Assembly (NCBI GenBank): GCA_021904315.1
Contig: CM038926.1
Span: 4,636,390 to 4,700,389, forward strand
Source of the DNA: Sphagnum magellanicum
Taxonomy: Eukaryota; Streptophyta; Sphagnopsida; Sphagnales; Sphagnaceae
DNA length: 64,000 bases
Direction of reading: 5' to 3'
Part shown: piece after piece, positions 39,894 through 54,400 of the stretch
Layout of the letters: every line of letters begins with the position of its first letter
How positions within the stretch are numbered: position 1 is the first letter of the stretch
Position numbers and translations under genes: made by a program
The notes under the pieces: model-generated
Databases searched by the model: none
What the model saw: only the letters and a program-made list of their open reading frames with translations
What the model was told of the DNA's origin: nothing

Positions 39894-40236
39894 AGTTTGA
39901 TTATTGTTTCAAAAATTTCCACAAGTAAGGTGCCTTCAGCATCCCAATTATTGTAGTACCCCCCCATTTATGACTCTGCCCATTGTAGTAACAACAAAGG
40001 TAAGAAACCGGAAGTATTTTACTCTTTTTAGTGATTGGTACCCAAAGTCAAATAAAAGAAGTAATGGTTAGAAAAACCACTTCGTTATTCCAAAATGATT
40101 TTTTCATTCATTCATCGTATGATAAGTCGCCACAATAGAAGGAGATATACGATTTAAATGACGAAAAATCCAATATTTAAGAACTGTATCTAAAATAACT
40201 GGAAAAGTTGAAACAAAACAAGATATTATATGTTTG
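39894..40236. other. petA-cemA spacer
   Basis: A 343-base spacer with no gene seen. Confidence 0.5.
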
Positions 40237-41616
40237 TTACGAGCAAATCCCAGATGTTCTAAAAACGAACCTATTACTATTTCCCAACCATGGGGGTGAG
40301 TGGAATCCGATGCATAAATCGGTTAATAAAAAAATGAAAAAGGCTTTCATTGTATCATTCAGGCTATAAAATAATTCTTGAATCCAAGAATTTAAAATAG
40401 CGAATCTTTCTTTACCTAAGAGAAATGAAGCACTCAAAGTAGCAAAGCAGATAGTATCTATTAATAGTTGTAGAGTAGTCTGAATACTATGCTCATTGTA
40501 TGTTTCTACCAATTGAATTGTTTTTTCGTGAATCTCTATATCGAGATCTTGTGATTGTATCTCCGAGGAATTCGCCATTACTTTATCCAACCAAACGAGT
40601 TCCTCTACTTGCTGAAGACGTTTCAATGCTATTTCTTCTTGGAAAGAATTAATAAAAATATGGAATTGACCGGTATTCCACCATAATTTAACCCAAGGTT
40701 CTAGGAACCATTCTTTTATAAAAATGGAAAGTCCCCAAGGAAGTAATAGTAAACATCCCATATATTGTAGAGAAGCTAATGCTTGGTATTTAGCTACCCG
40801 AAATTCTTGGAGTACTAATGAACTCGATTGACCCGTTAGCTCTGTCTGAAATCCAGACAAAGTGTGGGTTATGGAACGAGGTACGAGACCTATAGATTCG
40901 TAAACCGTTGCAGTAACTACGGAATCTTTGGAATTTTCCGAAGTTCCCCCCATTTCAGAGGAAGAAGCAGAAAGGGAATAGTATTGTTTCCAAGTATCTA
41001 AATCATTTAGGGTTGCTTCAATCCAAGCTAATTTTTTATTCATTTGTCTAATTCTTCTTGAATATTTTTTGATCGAATCATTCGAAATGAAATAAGGTTT
41101 CTTTTTTAAATTATTTGTGTAATCAAACTTATCTTGTATCTCTCTTTTATTAGTTGTTCTCATGATTCTTTCTAAAGAATTGGAAAGAAATAAAGAAAAA
41201 AAATTTGAGGAGTTATTCCAAACCTCGCGACGATGAAATTGTGGAAAAATGAGAGACTGTTGCTTCGAATGAGCGAAAGATATAAATCCACCAATAGCTT
41301 TGGCTTTTTTTGAAAAAAGAAATGGAAATGTCTTTGTTATAATAAATAATAAATTATTCGGAAGATTCAACAAGTACAAGCTAATTTTACATTTCGAGAG
41401 GCTCCAATATATGATGAATATATAATTATTCAATTTCGTATTCATATATAGCAACACGGCTTGCCAAAATCGTCTCGGATATGAAACCATATCTTTATAG
41501 GACATGTAATCTTTCTTTATATATCGTATCCGTTTGCTCGCTTCATAAGCCCTTTCTAAATAACGATACGGAGTGTTTGATAACCAACAATAAAATTGTG
41601 CTCAGTATGATTTCAT
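40237..41616 (-). pseudogene. cemA: Envelope membrane protein CemA, early nonsense codon
   Basis: CemA (Ycf10) is an inner-envelope protein linked to proton extrusion and carbon uptake. Homology extends upstream of the ATG at 41,505 to an ATG at 41,614-41,616, through NTPYRYLERAYEASKRI, but codon 5 there is TGA (41,602-41,604), compatible with an original CGA. The full frame would be 459 codons, far longer than the 229-261 typical of seed plants and similar to bryophyte-grade CemA. The conserved C-terminal membrane part ([28 protein letters not shown]) is intact. Translation from the inner ATG would give 422 residues. Confidence 0.88.
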
Positions 41617-41774
41617 AGGTGCTACTCATGCTTCACTAGAAGAAACAATATAATTTTTTTTATTTTGTTTCGGATCCCCCCCAAAAAAAAAATTCTTTCC
41701 ATTTCGACCGAAGACATATCTATCTTTCTTTTTTTAATATTCCATTTTTTCAAAATGATATTCGGAACAGGGTT

Positions 41775-42335
41775 TTAGAGTCCCTCAATTGATACGTGCA
41801 GAAAGCGAGCCAACTCCGCAGCTTTTTCTTCCATTTCTCTTAGGGTTAAATCCTCTCCAATATGAATTATAGGAACATCGCGTTGACCCCTTGTTTTCAT
41901 ATAAATAATTCGACGGGGATAAATACCTTCTTGGACTTCCATACGTATTGCTTGGATATCCCTCATGAAAAATTGGATACAAATACGACAATTTCCTCCA
42001 GGGAATCCCCAACGAAAGAGATGAACCATCTCTTCTCGTTTATCAAATTGATTATAGCCACTACCTATATTCCACAGGATTGTACACCACAAATAAAAGC
42101 TAAGGAATAGACTGGCAATACCATAGAAGCACATTATGATTCCCTGAGGGACAAAAATAATTTGTTGGGATGATAAGAGAGGTATCAAATCTCGACCAAA
42201 GTAACTAGAAATTCCAACAAGAAAAAATCCTAGAGCACCTAGTAAAATAATGCACACCCAACAAAAATTACTTATTCTTCGAGATCCTATTATGGGTTCT
42301 ACTTGAAGCCATTCAGATTGGCAATTCATAACCAT
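41775..42335 (-). CDS. ycf4: Photosystem I assembly protein Ycf4
   Basis: Thylakoid scaffold for PSI assembly. The frame is intact. The likely start is the second ATG ([13 protein letters not shown], 42,329), giving 184 residues, the usual length; an in-frame ATG two codons upstream also exists. Two membrane helices lie near residues 20-90, followed by the conserved RWGFPG and the C-terminal [17 protein letters not shown]. It lies between psaI and cemA on the same strand. Confidence 0.93.
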   Translation of the reverse strand: MVMNCQSEWLQVEPIIGSRRISNFCWVCIILLGALGFFLVGISSYFGRDLIPLLSSQQIIFVPQGIIMCFYGIASLFLSFYLWCTILWNIGSGYNQFDKREEMVHLFRWGFPGGNCRICIQFFMRDIQAIRMEVQEGIYPRRIIYMKTRGQRDVPIIHIGEDLTLREMEEKAAELARFLHVSIEGL

Positions 42336-42540
42336 AACAAATGAAGTCTCCTATATTTTGCTAAATTTTAGACAATGGAACAACCAAAATAGACATTCGG
42401 AGTTTTTTTTTTTCATTTGGAAACAAATGTCCGTATCAATCTATTAGAAATAAATAGGTATTTCCTCGTCCTTCTTAATACTTACCTTCTTAATACTTAT
42501 TAATTTTTTCACCGATACTAGTCATATTCATTAGGGGAAG

Positions 42541-43382
42541 GGGAATGTCGCAACCCCACTTTGGCCAAGTGTGGGGGTGAAGCCCAACACTTGGAAAAGT
42601 TGGAGGTTGGGAGTCTTCCGGGACTCCCGAATGTTCGGAGCTCGACAGCAAGGGGCAAAACACCTCGCATTGGGGTGTTCTTGGTGTCATTGGAAAGGTC
42701 TTGAAACGTAGATATGGAAAATGCCCTCGCATTGGCAATTCGAACATCTACAGCCCAAGTTATGGGCAAAAGAAGGGCCGGGAGTCAAACTGCCAGTTTG
42801 ACTCCCGACCACTAAAAGTCGGGAATCGACCTCTTCCCGACGTCCGATTTGAGCGTGCGACATGGCGTTGGAAAGATCTGGACGAGGGCTACAACTTTGC
42901 TTCAGACCTCGTCGCGATCGGAGGTCAGGGCGAGAAGTTATGACCTCCCAAAGTCCCGGGACTCCAACCGGGACGATTTCGGGACAATTTCGGGACTCCA
43001 ACTTGGGAGTCCCGAGAATTTGTGCCATTTGGATGTAGCCTCGGTGGCGAGCTGCAGAGAATACTATATGGGGGAAGGTGGTGGCTTCCCCCGAGTCTGG
43101 GCCGTGGTGAGTCTTGTGTGTCCAAGTGCCCGTGGCAAGTCCCAACACCAAAGGGTGTCCCGAATGCTAAACTAACCTCGTGGGGTTGGTTTTTGGATGC
43201 AGAATCACACAAGCTAAGCTAGTCCCTCTTCCTAGTCTAATCCCGGGGCTCCCAACTCGACCCTCTACCCCCTTTCTAGAGTTGGAAGCCGGGAGCGTGC
43301 TACCAAGTTCAACTTTCCGCAACTTGACTTTGTGAAACCTTCAAGTGGGTTTCACCCCGTGACTTGGGAGCGCGTCAGGGAA
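42541..43382. mobile_element. Solo LTR with 5-base target duplication
   Basis: An 832-base block (42,546-43,377) starts TGTCGCAACC and ends GCGCGTCA. It has the TG...CA termini of LTR retrotransposons and is flanked on both sides by GGGAA (42,541-42,545; 43,378-43,382). It is GC-rich and unlike the plastid DNA around it. No internal retroviral-type genes are present, so it is a solo LTR left by recombination. A diverged relative lies at 398-1300. It separates ycf4 from psaI. Confidence 0.92.
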
Positions 43383-43565
43383 TGATAATACAATCAAGTC
43401 TGAATATATTTATCTCTAGAAAGAAGAAATATATTCAAACTCTGGATTTTATTCAAGATACAGATATTTTTCCTGCCTCATAATCTGGTGATTAAACCAT
43501 ACTTAGATCATTTTATTGTTCAGATAATTCCATTAGAATTTCCATTGTATCAGATATATCAGAAA

Positions 43566-44015
<450 letters not shown>

Positions 44016-44971
44016 TTATCCAAAAAAGAAATGGTTACATTCCCTACGGATATGGGGGGCTGAACCATAAAGTTCAAATATTTCACTCAGAACGCCTTTT
44101 AGAAGGTTACGTGGAACGATCAAATCAAGTAAACCATGATCGAATAGAGATTCAGCAACTTGAAAACCATCAGGTATTTTTTGACGTAATGTCTGTTCGA
44201 TCACTCTCTTACCTGCAAATGCAATATATGCTTTGGGTTCGGCAATGGTGATATCCCCTAACATACCAAAACTAGCAGTAACTCCGCCTGTTGTAGGATA
44301 CGTAAGAATAGCTATATATAATAAATTATTCTGAGCCTGATGAATCTGTAAAACGAAAGAAATTTTAGCCATTTGCATTAAACTCAAAGTTCCTTCCTAC
44401 ATACGTGCTCCTCCAGAGGAACACACAATAATTAACGGCATAGATTTTTTGGTAGCATATTCAACAAGACGAGTAATTTTCTCACCTACTATAGAACCCA
44501 TACTACCTCCCATAAATTGGAAATCCATAACTCCAAGAGCAATAGGAGTCCCATTTAATTTTCCTGTACCCATTTGAATAGCATCAGTCAAACCCGTTCT
44601 TTTTTGATAAAAAATAATACGATTTTTGTACAAATTTTCATCAGAAAATTTGAGAACATCTCGAGCAATCATATTTTCATCCATAGGATGCCAAGTCCCA
44701 CGATCAATTAAAAGTTCGATTCTTTCTGTACTACTCATTTGCAAATGATACCCACACTCTTCACAAATACGTTTGTTTTGTGTCAAAAATCTAACTAAAG
44801 CATGTTCTCGCAATTATCACATCGAGTCCATAATCCTTTAGTAGTATCAATTTTAATATATTTGTCTCTTTCTTTCTCACTAAGAATATAACCTTTAGTA
44901 GCTTTTTCGATGAGGGCTCCGATTAATCCACCAAATCGGCGTTTGTCTTCAAACCAATTCATCAAAGACAT
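44016..44971 (-). pseudogene. accD: Acetyl-CoA carboxylase beta subunit, frameshift and stop
   Basis: Carboxyltransferase beta subunit of plastid acetyl-CoA carboxylase, the first step of fatty acid synthesis. It starts MSLMNWFEDKRRFGG at 44,971. A zinc finger begins TRCDNCENM, but one base is missing near 44,796, shifting the frame before CEECGYH. TAG at 44,397-44,399 replaces glutamine in SSGGARMQEGTLS. Conserved [17 protein letters not shown] and [18 protein letters not shown] remain. Repaired length would be 318 residues, the short form seen in bryophytes, without the long N-terminal extension of many seed plants. Confidence 0.92.
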
Positions 44972-45250
44972 AAACTTCTCCTCCTCATTTTTTTTTATTT
45001 TCCTCCGCGATCGACTACAAAATTTGGATATTCGAAGGATGAAGGAAGAGGAAGAAGAAAAAATAGATTTTTTATTTTTTACTTAAATAAAACTCGATTC
45101 TTAATTCCATTTGTCGAATCGGGATTAGCTCCTCCCATTGATTTTATAATAGATCCTTCTTCTCTATTAGAAAAATTCGCAATTAGAAAGAAACGAATAG
45201 GATAAAAGGGACTTAGATAAAAGGTCAAAATATATTCCATTTTTTTTTAA

Positions 45251-45324
45251 TGGTTCAGAAGGGATTCGAACCCTTGACTTCATGGTTCGGAACCATGGGC
45301 TCTAATCCACTGAGCTACAAAACC
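45251..45324 (-). tRNA. trnR-CCG: tRNA-Arg (CCG)
   Basis: A 74-base cloverleaf on the minus strand. D-stem GCTC/GAGC, anticodon stem CATGG/CCATG around TTCCGAA, T-arm AAGGG-TTCGAAT-CCCTT. The acceptor has one mismatched pair. It lies between accD and rbcL, where bryophytes and several non-flowering plants keep this gene and flowering plants have lost it. It is a useful lineage marker. Confidence 0.9.
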
Positions 45325-45438
45325 CTATTAGATGTAAAATCTATCAAATTTTTTCTATTCCTTAGTACCGAGGGTTGACAAATTTTGGAAGAAATCAACG
45401 ATCTGTATGATTAGGAAATATAAAAACACATTTATTTT

Positions 45439-45497
45439 GGTGATTTTGTCTATCTCCCCCCCGGGGGGGGCGGGGGGGTTAGACAGACGAAATCACT
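45439..45497. terminator. rbcL 3' stem-loop
   Basis: TGATTTTGTCTAT pairs imperfectly with AGACAGACGAAATCA on either side of a C/G-run core. It sits about 30 bases after the rbcL stop, where plastid rbcL transcripts usually end in a hairpin. The unusual C and G runs may be a sequencing or slippage feature. Confidence 0.7.
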
Positions 45498-45525
45498 GAA
45501 ATGAAATTGTGAAATATAAACTATA

Positions 45526-46700
<1,175 letters not shown>

Positions 46701-46750
46701 TTCTCCATCCTTGCAAGGGATGGAACGACAGAAGTATTGAGAATCCAAGA

Positions 46751-46854
46751 TAAGGTCAGGACAAGACGAGCCGTTTATCATCACGATAGGTGCCAAGTGG
46801 AAGTGCAGTAATGTATGTACTTGAGGCATCCTAACAGACCGAGAGATTTGAACC
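46751..46854 (+). rRNA. rrn4.5: 4.5S rRNA
   Basis: Plastid-specific 4.5S rRNA, equivalent to the 3' tail of bacterial 23S. It contains GACGAGCCGTTTATCATCAC and GAGGCATCCTAACAGACCG. The ends are placed by comparison with the usual 103-base form. A few substitutions are evident. Confidence 0.88.
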
Positions 46855-47053
46855 TTGTTCCTATATGACCTGATTGTTTTTATCAGGCATTAGCCACCTA
46901 TCTTCATCGTTCGGTTGTTTTACAACATCAACCTAATAGCTCTGCCTGGAAGGTATACCTATGGTGTACCTTCCGGAATGAGAGCCTCACAATTACTAGC
47001 CAATATGCTTTTCCCCTATGCTTTCGTTTATGGGTTCTTTGTTTATGGGTTGA

Positions 47054-47175
47054 TATTCTGGTGTCTTAGGCATAGAGGAACCACACCAATCCATCCCGAA
47101 CTTGGTGGTGAAACTCTACTGCGGTGACAATAGTGTGGGGGAAGCCCTACGGAAAAATAGCTCGACGCCAGGATG
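47054..47175 (+). rRNA. rrn5: 5S rRNA
   Basis: A 122-base 5S rRNA starting TATTCTGGTGTCTTAGGC, with the conserved CCACACCAATCCATCCCGAA and the 3' part TAGCTCGACGCCAGGATG. It follows 4.5S rRNA at normal spacing. Confidence 0.9.
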
Positions 47176-47417
47176 AAAAAAAAGTTTAACGCCTCCTATT
47201 CTTTTTTAAAGGTCGCCTGCTTTAGAACCCCATACATACAAATTACAATCTCCTTTCTCTCCTCTTACTCCACACTTCGAAATGTAATACCTTTTTTTCT
47301 CTTTTATAAAAAAAACTCCTAAGCTTCCGCATCTTCCTCGCCATTCCGACGCGACGAGCTAAAGAGAGGAAAGATTGTTTCTGGAAAAGGCGCCTAATAA
47401 CAAATCCAGTGGAGGCG

Positions 47418-47491
47418 GGGCCTGTAGCTCAGAGGATTAGAGCACGTGGCTACGAACCACGGTGTCGAGGGTTCGAATCCCTCCTCGCCCA
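47418..47491 (+). tRNA. trnR-ACG: tRNA-Arg (ACG)
   Basis: A 74-base cloverleaf. Acceptor GGGCCTG pairs with the 3' end, D-stem GCTC/GAGC, anticodon loop CTACGAA, T-arm GAGGG-TTCGAAT-CCCTC. It follows 5S rRNA as in plastid rRNA operons. Confidence 0.92.
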
Positions 47492-47930
47492 CAACTAGCC
47501 CCAGAGGTTCTTTCTGGGGCTGTAAAACAAGATATTCTCCCAGCCAGCATCAGATCTACTACATCTACACCAAGATCTTGACGCATGCTGTGACCCTATT
47601 TATTATCAATGATTTCTAAGAAATAAATTGACACTTTTACCAGCTAATAGTTAATAACACGTTGGTAGGCAAATGGAAGCCTTCACCCCAATTAGGAATT
47701 AGGCTTTGACAATGCCATCAGAACAAAGATTTATGGATTTGTTGATCTTAGTCTTTTTCTTTTTTTCAGTATTTCAAAGAGGCCGTTGTTTCCATTTTTC
47801 CGAAAGACTATTGGGAGTAGCGAGTACATCCTTCTCTTTGTTTTTCGTTATTTTGCATGAATCCAAACAATGACAAGGAATGTTTTACCTACTCCTAACA
47901 ATCAAAGCAAGTTCCTAAAAAAAGATGGAT

Positions 47931-48002
47931 CTCCCCAAGTAGGATTTGAACCTACAACCAATCGGTTAATAGCCGACCGCTCTACCACTGAACTACTGAG
48001 GA
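47931..48002 (-). pseudogene. trnN-GUU: tRNA-Asn with anticodon changed to AUU
   Basis: A 72-base cloverleaf at the normal trnN position after trnR-ACG, on the opposite strand. The anticodon loop reads CTATTAA on the coding strand, against CTGTTAA in trnN-GUU, so the anticodon is ATT. The stem on both sides (GTCGG/CCGAT) is kept. The D-arm also shows a GTTC for GCTC change. The mutation probably reflects decay in the nucleus. Confidence 0.88.
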
Positions 48003-48881
48003 ACAATGCGGAGAGTTTCATCTTATATTCAAAAACTCTTGCTCTTTAAACCGACCTACCTATGGTGCATGAACCGTTGAAAAACCCAAAGCTTCGGAAC
48101 TCTGGGAACTCACTTTGCGTACACCCTACCCTCTATTATACAAAAAAGAGATAGCGATAGCAATCCCCTCCGCCTCCCCGGAGAGCACCTCCGGGACAAA
48201 GGGAGGCGGTCAACCATCACCATGATCTTCTCCACTGTCTCCTCGATGCATATTGATCAATCGATTTCCACGGTGCTGCAATCCCGCCGGTTTGCTAAGT
48301 ATACTCACTCTACCGAAGGGCAACAAAGACCTCTCCATCCTTGCGAACGACAACGGGGCATTTTTTTTTCCCAAAAGCTAGCAGATAATGGTGAGATGGT
48401 CTCAATAACCTCCTTTACCTATCATCTTTCCAACTCCTTATCTGAGTCAGACATTATAGCAAGCACTTAGAACTGCTACTCAATGATGGAATTTCTTTCA
48501 ATCAAGCCCCTTGTTGGTGTCCTTTCACCCCTCTGCCTACCCTGAGCTGTAGAGCCTTTCTTAGGTTGAATGCCAGAACACGTAAGATTCTATCTGATCT
48601 GCCTGCCCGGTGGTTTTGGTGGATGAAGTAGTGAGGTAGTGGGAAATTAGTTAGGGGAATCCATATCAGCGATCGTACCGTCATTACTTTTACTTTTTGA
48701 AATTCTACTTAATCAATTGAATCAATACCTATACCTATTCCTTTTATTAATACTTTTTTTCAAGACATTTCGAAGGAATGTTGGTTATAGCTCATAGTGT
48801 GTTATTATGGAGTAAGAAACAACAAAATGGTCATTTTTAGCTACGAACTGTAAATAAAACAAATACCAGGAGATATTTCAC
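48003..48881. other. trnN-chlL spacer
   Basis: 880 bases, somewhat GC-richer than other spacers (CCTCCGCCTCCCCGG near 48,170). An 82-codon frame at 48,222-48,470 has no recognisable domain. It probably corresponds to the inverted-repeat/small-single-copy edge. A likely chlL ribosome binding site, CAGGAGA, lies near 48,869. Confidence 0.45.
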
Positions 48882-51196
<2,315 letters not shown>

Positions 51197-51266
51197 AAAT
51201 GAAATGAAGTTTTTCGCAATGTCAAAAATATCGAAGTTGATTTATTGAAATAGTCCAACCATTTTT

Positions 51267-51299
51267 ATTGATCAGTGGGTAAAAAACCTACTGATCAAT
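51267..51299. terminator. Hairpin after chlN
   Basis: ATTGATCAGTGGGT pairs with ACCTACTGATCAAT around a loop of five A residues, with one mismatch. It is about 70 bases after chlN. Confidence 0.78.
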
Positions 51300-51400
51300 G
51301 AAATACTTCTAAATTTACTGGATTTTTTTCTTAGTATATACCAAAAACTTATCAATTTTATTCTATTCCACCCTTATGCTTTCGAGGAAGGTATTTCATT

Positions 51401-54400
51401 ATGATAACAAACACTCCCTTATTGCTTTTTGTGCTATGGGCTCCAATACTATCATGGATAAATATTTCAAGTTCATTGATTTTATTTGGACTATATTATG
51501 GATTTCTTACAACATTGCCTATTGGCCCTTCTCAAATCTTATCCATAAGAGCTTTTCTTTTAGAGGGAAATCTCAGTGGTACTGCGGCTGTAAGCGGTTT
51601 GATTATAGGACAATTAATAATATTTCTATCGATATATTATTCACCCCTCTATATGATATTAGTAAAACCTCATACACTCACTTTGCTGGTTTTACCACAC
51701 ATTCTATTTTATTGGTACCGAACCAAAGATCTTTTGGATTATCAATCCTTGCGCCCCATAACTTCAATTAGTGATACTCGGGTTCATAAAATATTTTTGG
51801 ATAGTTTCATTCTCCAATTATTAAATCTTGTTCTTTTACCGAGTCCCGTACTAGCAAGATTAGTAAATCTCTTTCTCTTTCGTCATAACAATCAGTTCCT
51901 ATTTGTTACGAGTTGTTTCTTTGGTTGGTTAAGTGGCCATCTTTTCTTTTTGAATTCAGTCAAATTACTCCTAGTTCGTGTGGAACGTGTTTCACCCGTA
52001 TTTTATCTCTTGGTGAAACGTCTGATTCATCGAACTTTTAGTATTATTATTTTAGCTTGTTGCTTATTACACCTAGGCAGAGCTCCTGTACCTCTCCTTA
52101 CTAAAAAAGTAAACAACGATGAATTCCGAATGAATCAATTGAAAGTTGGTGGATTGTCATGGTCAAATAGAGTATGGCCTACCTTTTTTTTCGATTATCG
52201 CCGATGGAATCGACCATTGCGATATATCGAAAATAGTCGATTCAGTAATAAGGGTCTCGTAAAAAAACAAGTATCTCAATATTTTTTTGACATATGTTTA
52301 AGCGATGGAAAACAAAAAATAGCTTTTACAGCTTTGCCAAGCTTATCTATTTTTGGAAACGATTTGAAAAGATATTTAAACATTCCGAGTAATTCTTTTT
52401 TATCCGATGATTCTTACGACGAATGGATTGATACAAAAAAAAAAAGAAAAGATATTTTGTATCAGGAATTAGGGAATAGAATCGAGGCTTTAGACGGTGG
52501 ATTTTCGATAAAAGATACTATAGAAAAAAGAACTGGATTTTCTACTAATGAGGGGAATACCTTAACCAAGGTTTACGATCCTTTCTTAAATAGATCATTT
52601 CGTGGGGAAATGGCGATATCGAAATCACCTTGGCTTTTGACGGAGGAGATTTATGAACTGAAAAAGAATAGGAAATTATTACATTTCTCGAAGGGAGATA
52701 ATAAACTCAAATTTTGGATTTCCGATCAATGGCGAGAATTTGGACGTAGAAATTTACCCCCACCGTGGGAACCCCTAAGTAAAGACGCTCGTCGTATTTT
52801 AGTTTTGCTTATTCGAGGATCGAAGAATGGAAAACTTGAAACTAATTTGCAACAAATGAGTCTTTCGGAGGAACAGGCACCCGCAACTTCAAATAATCAG
52901 AAGAACTATTCAGATTTCTCCTCCAAAATTGGCAATACAAATTTTTTAAATAGAAAGACAACTAGAGCATCTCATTTGAATTGGGAACTCGTCTCGAATC
53001 TTTCTGCTCGGCAAAGAACTTTCTATTTTAATCATTTGGAAAGGGAAAAATGGCAAACACTTGAACGTTCTTGGAAGAATTTATTCTCGACTAATTTAAC
53101 CCAAGTGAGAAGTATCTTATCTTTGTTAGTGAAGGCACTATACCTCCATAATAAATTCCAACTTCAAGAAATTCATAAAGAAGTACCTCGATGGACTTCG
53201 AAACTAAGAAACGATAAATTCGACGTTATAGCTATCGGAGTTACGGATATTCGTCAAAGAAAAGTAAAAAATTTGGGATATCTTATAAAAGGAAGAGATA
53301 AGAGAAGAAAAATTGTGAGACGTTTTTCGCAACAATCAGATTTTCGTCGAAGACTAGTGAAAGGTTCCATGCGTGCCCGGAGACGTAAAATTCCGGTATG
53401 GAAAATTCTACAACTTAAGACGCACTCTCCATTCTTTTTTAGAATAAATGAGAGACATTTTTCCTTTCAATCCTCTTTCGATGTATTAAACTTAAAAAAT
53501 GTAAGAAATGCTTCTAAAGATTCTATAGAAATAAGGGAAAGAGCAATATATTTTTCGAATTCAAATAGGAATAGCCCTATCGCAAAAAGAACAAGAGCGG
53601 ACCGTCTCGCAATAGCAAATAGATGGGATTTTCCATTAGCTCAATGGGGAAGAAGTTGGTTATTGATTATCCAATCGTACCTCAGGAAATATTTAGTATT
53701 ACCCATATTAATAATTTCTAAAAATATTGTTCGTTCATTATTGTTTCAAATTCCTGAATGGAATGAAGATTGGAATGAATGGAATAAAGAAATTCATATA
53801 AAATGCACTTATGATGGTACCGAAGTTTCGGAGAAGGAATTACCGGAACAATGGCTTAGGGATGGTCTTCAAATAAAAATAATATACCCCTTTTGTTTGA
53901 AACCTTGGCGTGATTCTCGATTCGAAACAAGTAGGGGGAGAAAAAAATACATAGATGATTCTACTTTTTTCAATAATGGGGAAAAAATTGCAAATACTTT
54001 GTCTGATCATACTTCATTCAATAATGGAGTAGGAATAAGAAGGAAGAAAAAAATTAATTATAGTTTTTTAACAGCCTGGGGTTTCCAAACTAAATTACCT
54101 TTTGGAAATATGAAAAAGCAACCTTCTTTTTGGAAACCTATTAGTAAGGAATTAAAAAGGAGATGGAAAAGAAATATTTTGTCAAAAACTACTCAGATTT
54201 CTAAAGTTTATTCCAAATTTTTTTCGGTAGTAAATAAACATATAACCTTGACGGAATCAGATACTCGAATTGATAAATATAGAAAAAATGATGTGTTTGG
54301 ACTCGAACCCAATAATAGGTATGAAATAGAAATCGGAGCGAACGATGGAATTCTCGATAAATTATCGATTAGATCTGCATCTAATTCCGATGATAAAATT

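Noticed and set aside
42687..43222. Several overlapping frames of 66-154 codons on both strands
   Set aside because: They arise from the GC-rich solo LTR, and none resembles gag or pol.
45461..45478. C/G run as a functional G-quadruplex
   Set aside because: It lies at the core of the rbcL 3' hairpin and is more simply a stem or a homopolymer artefact.
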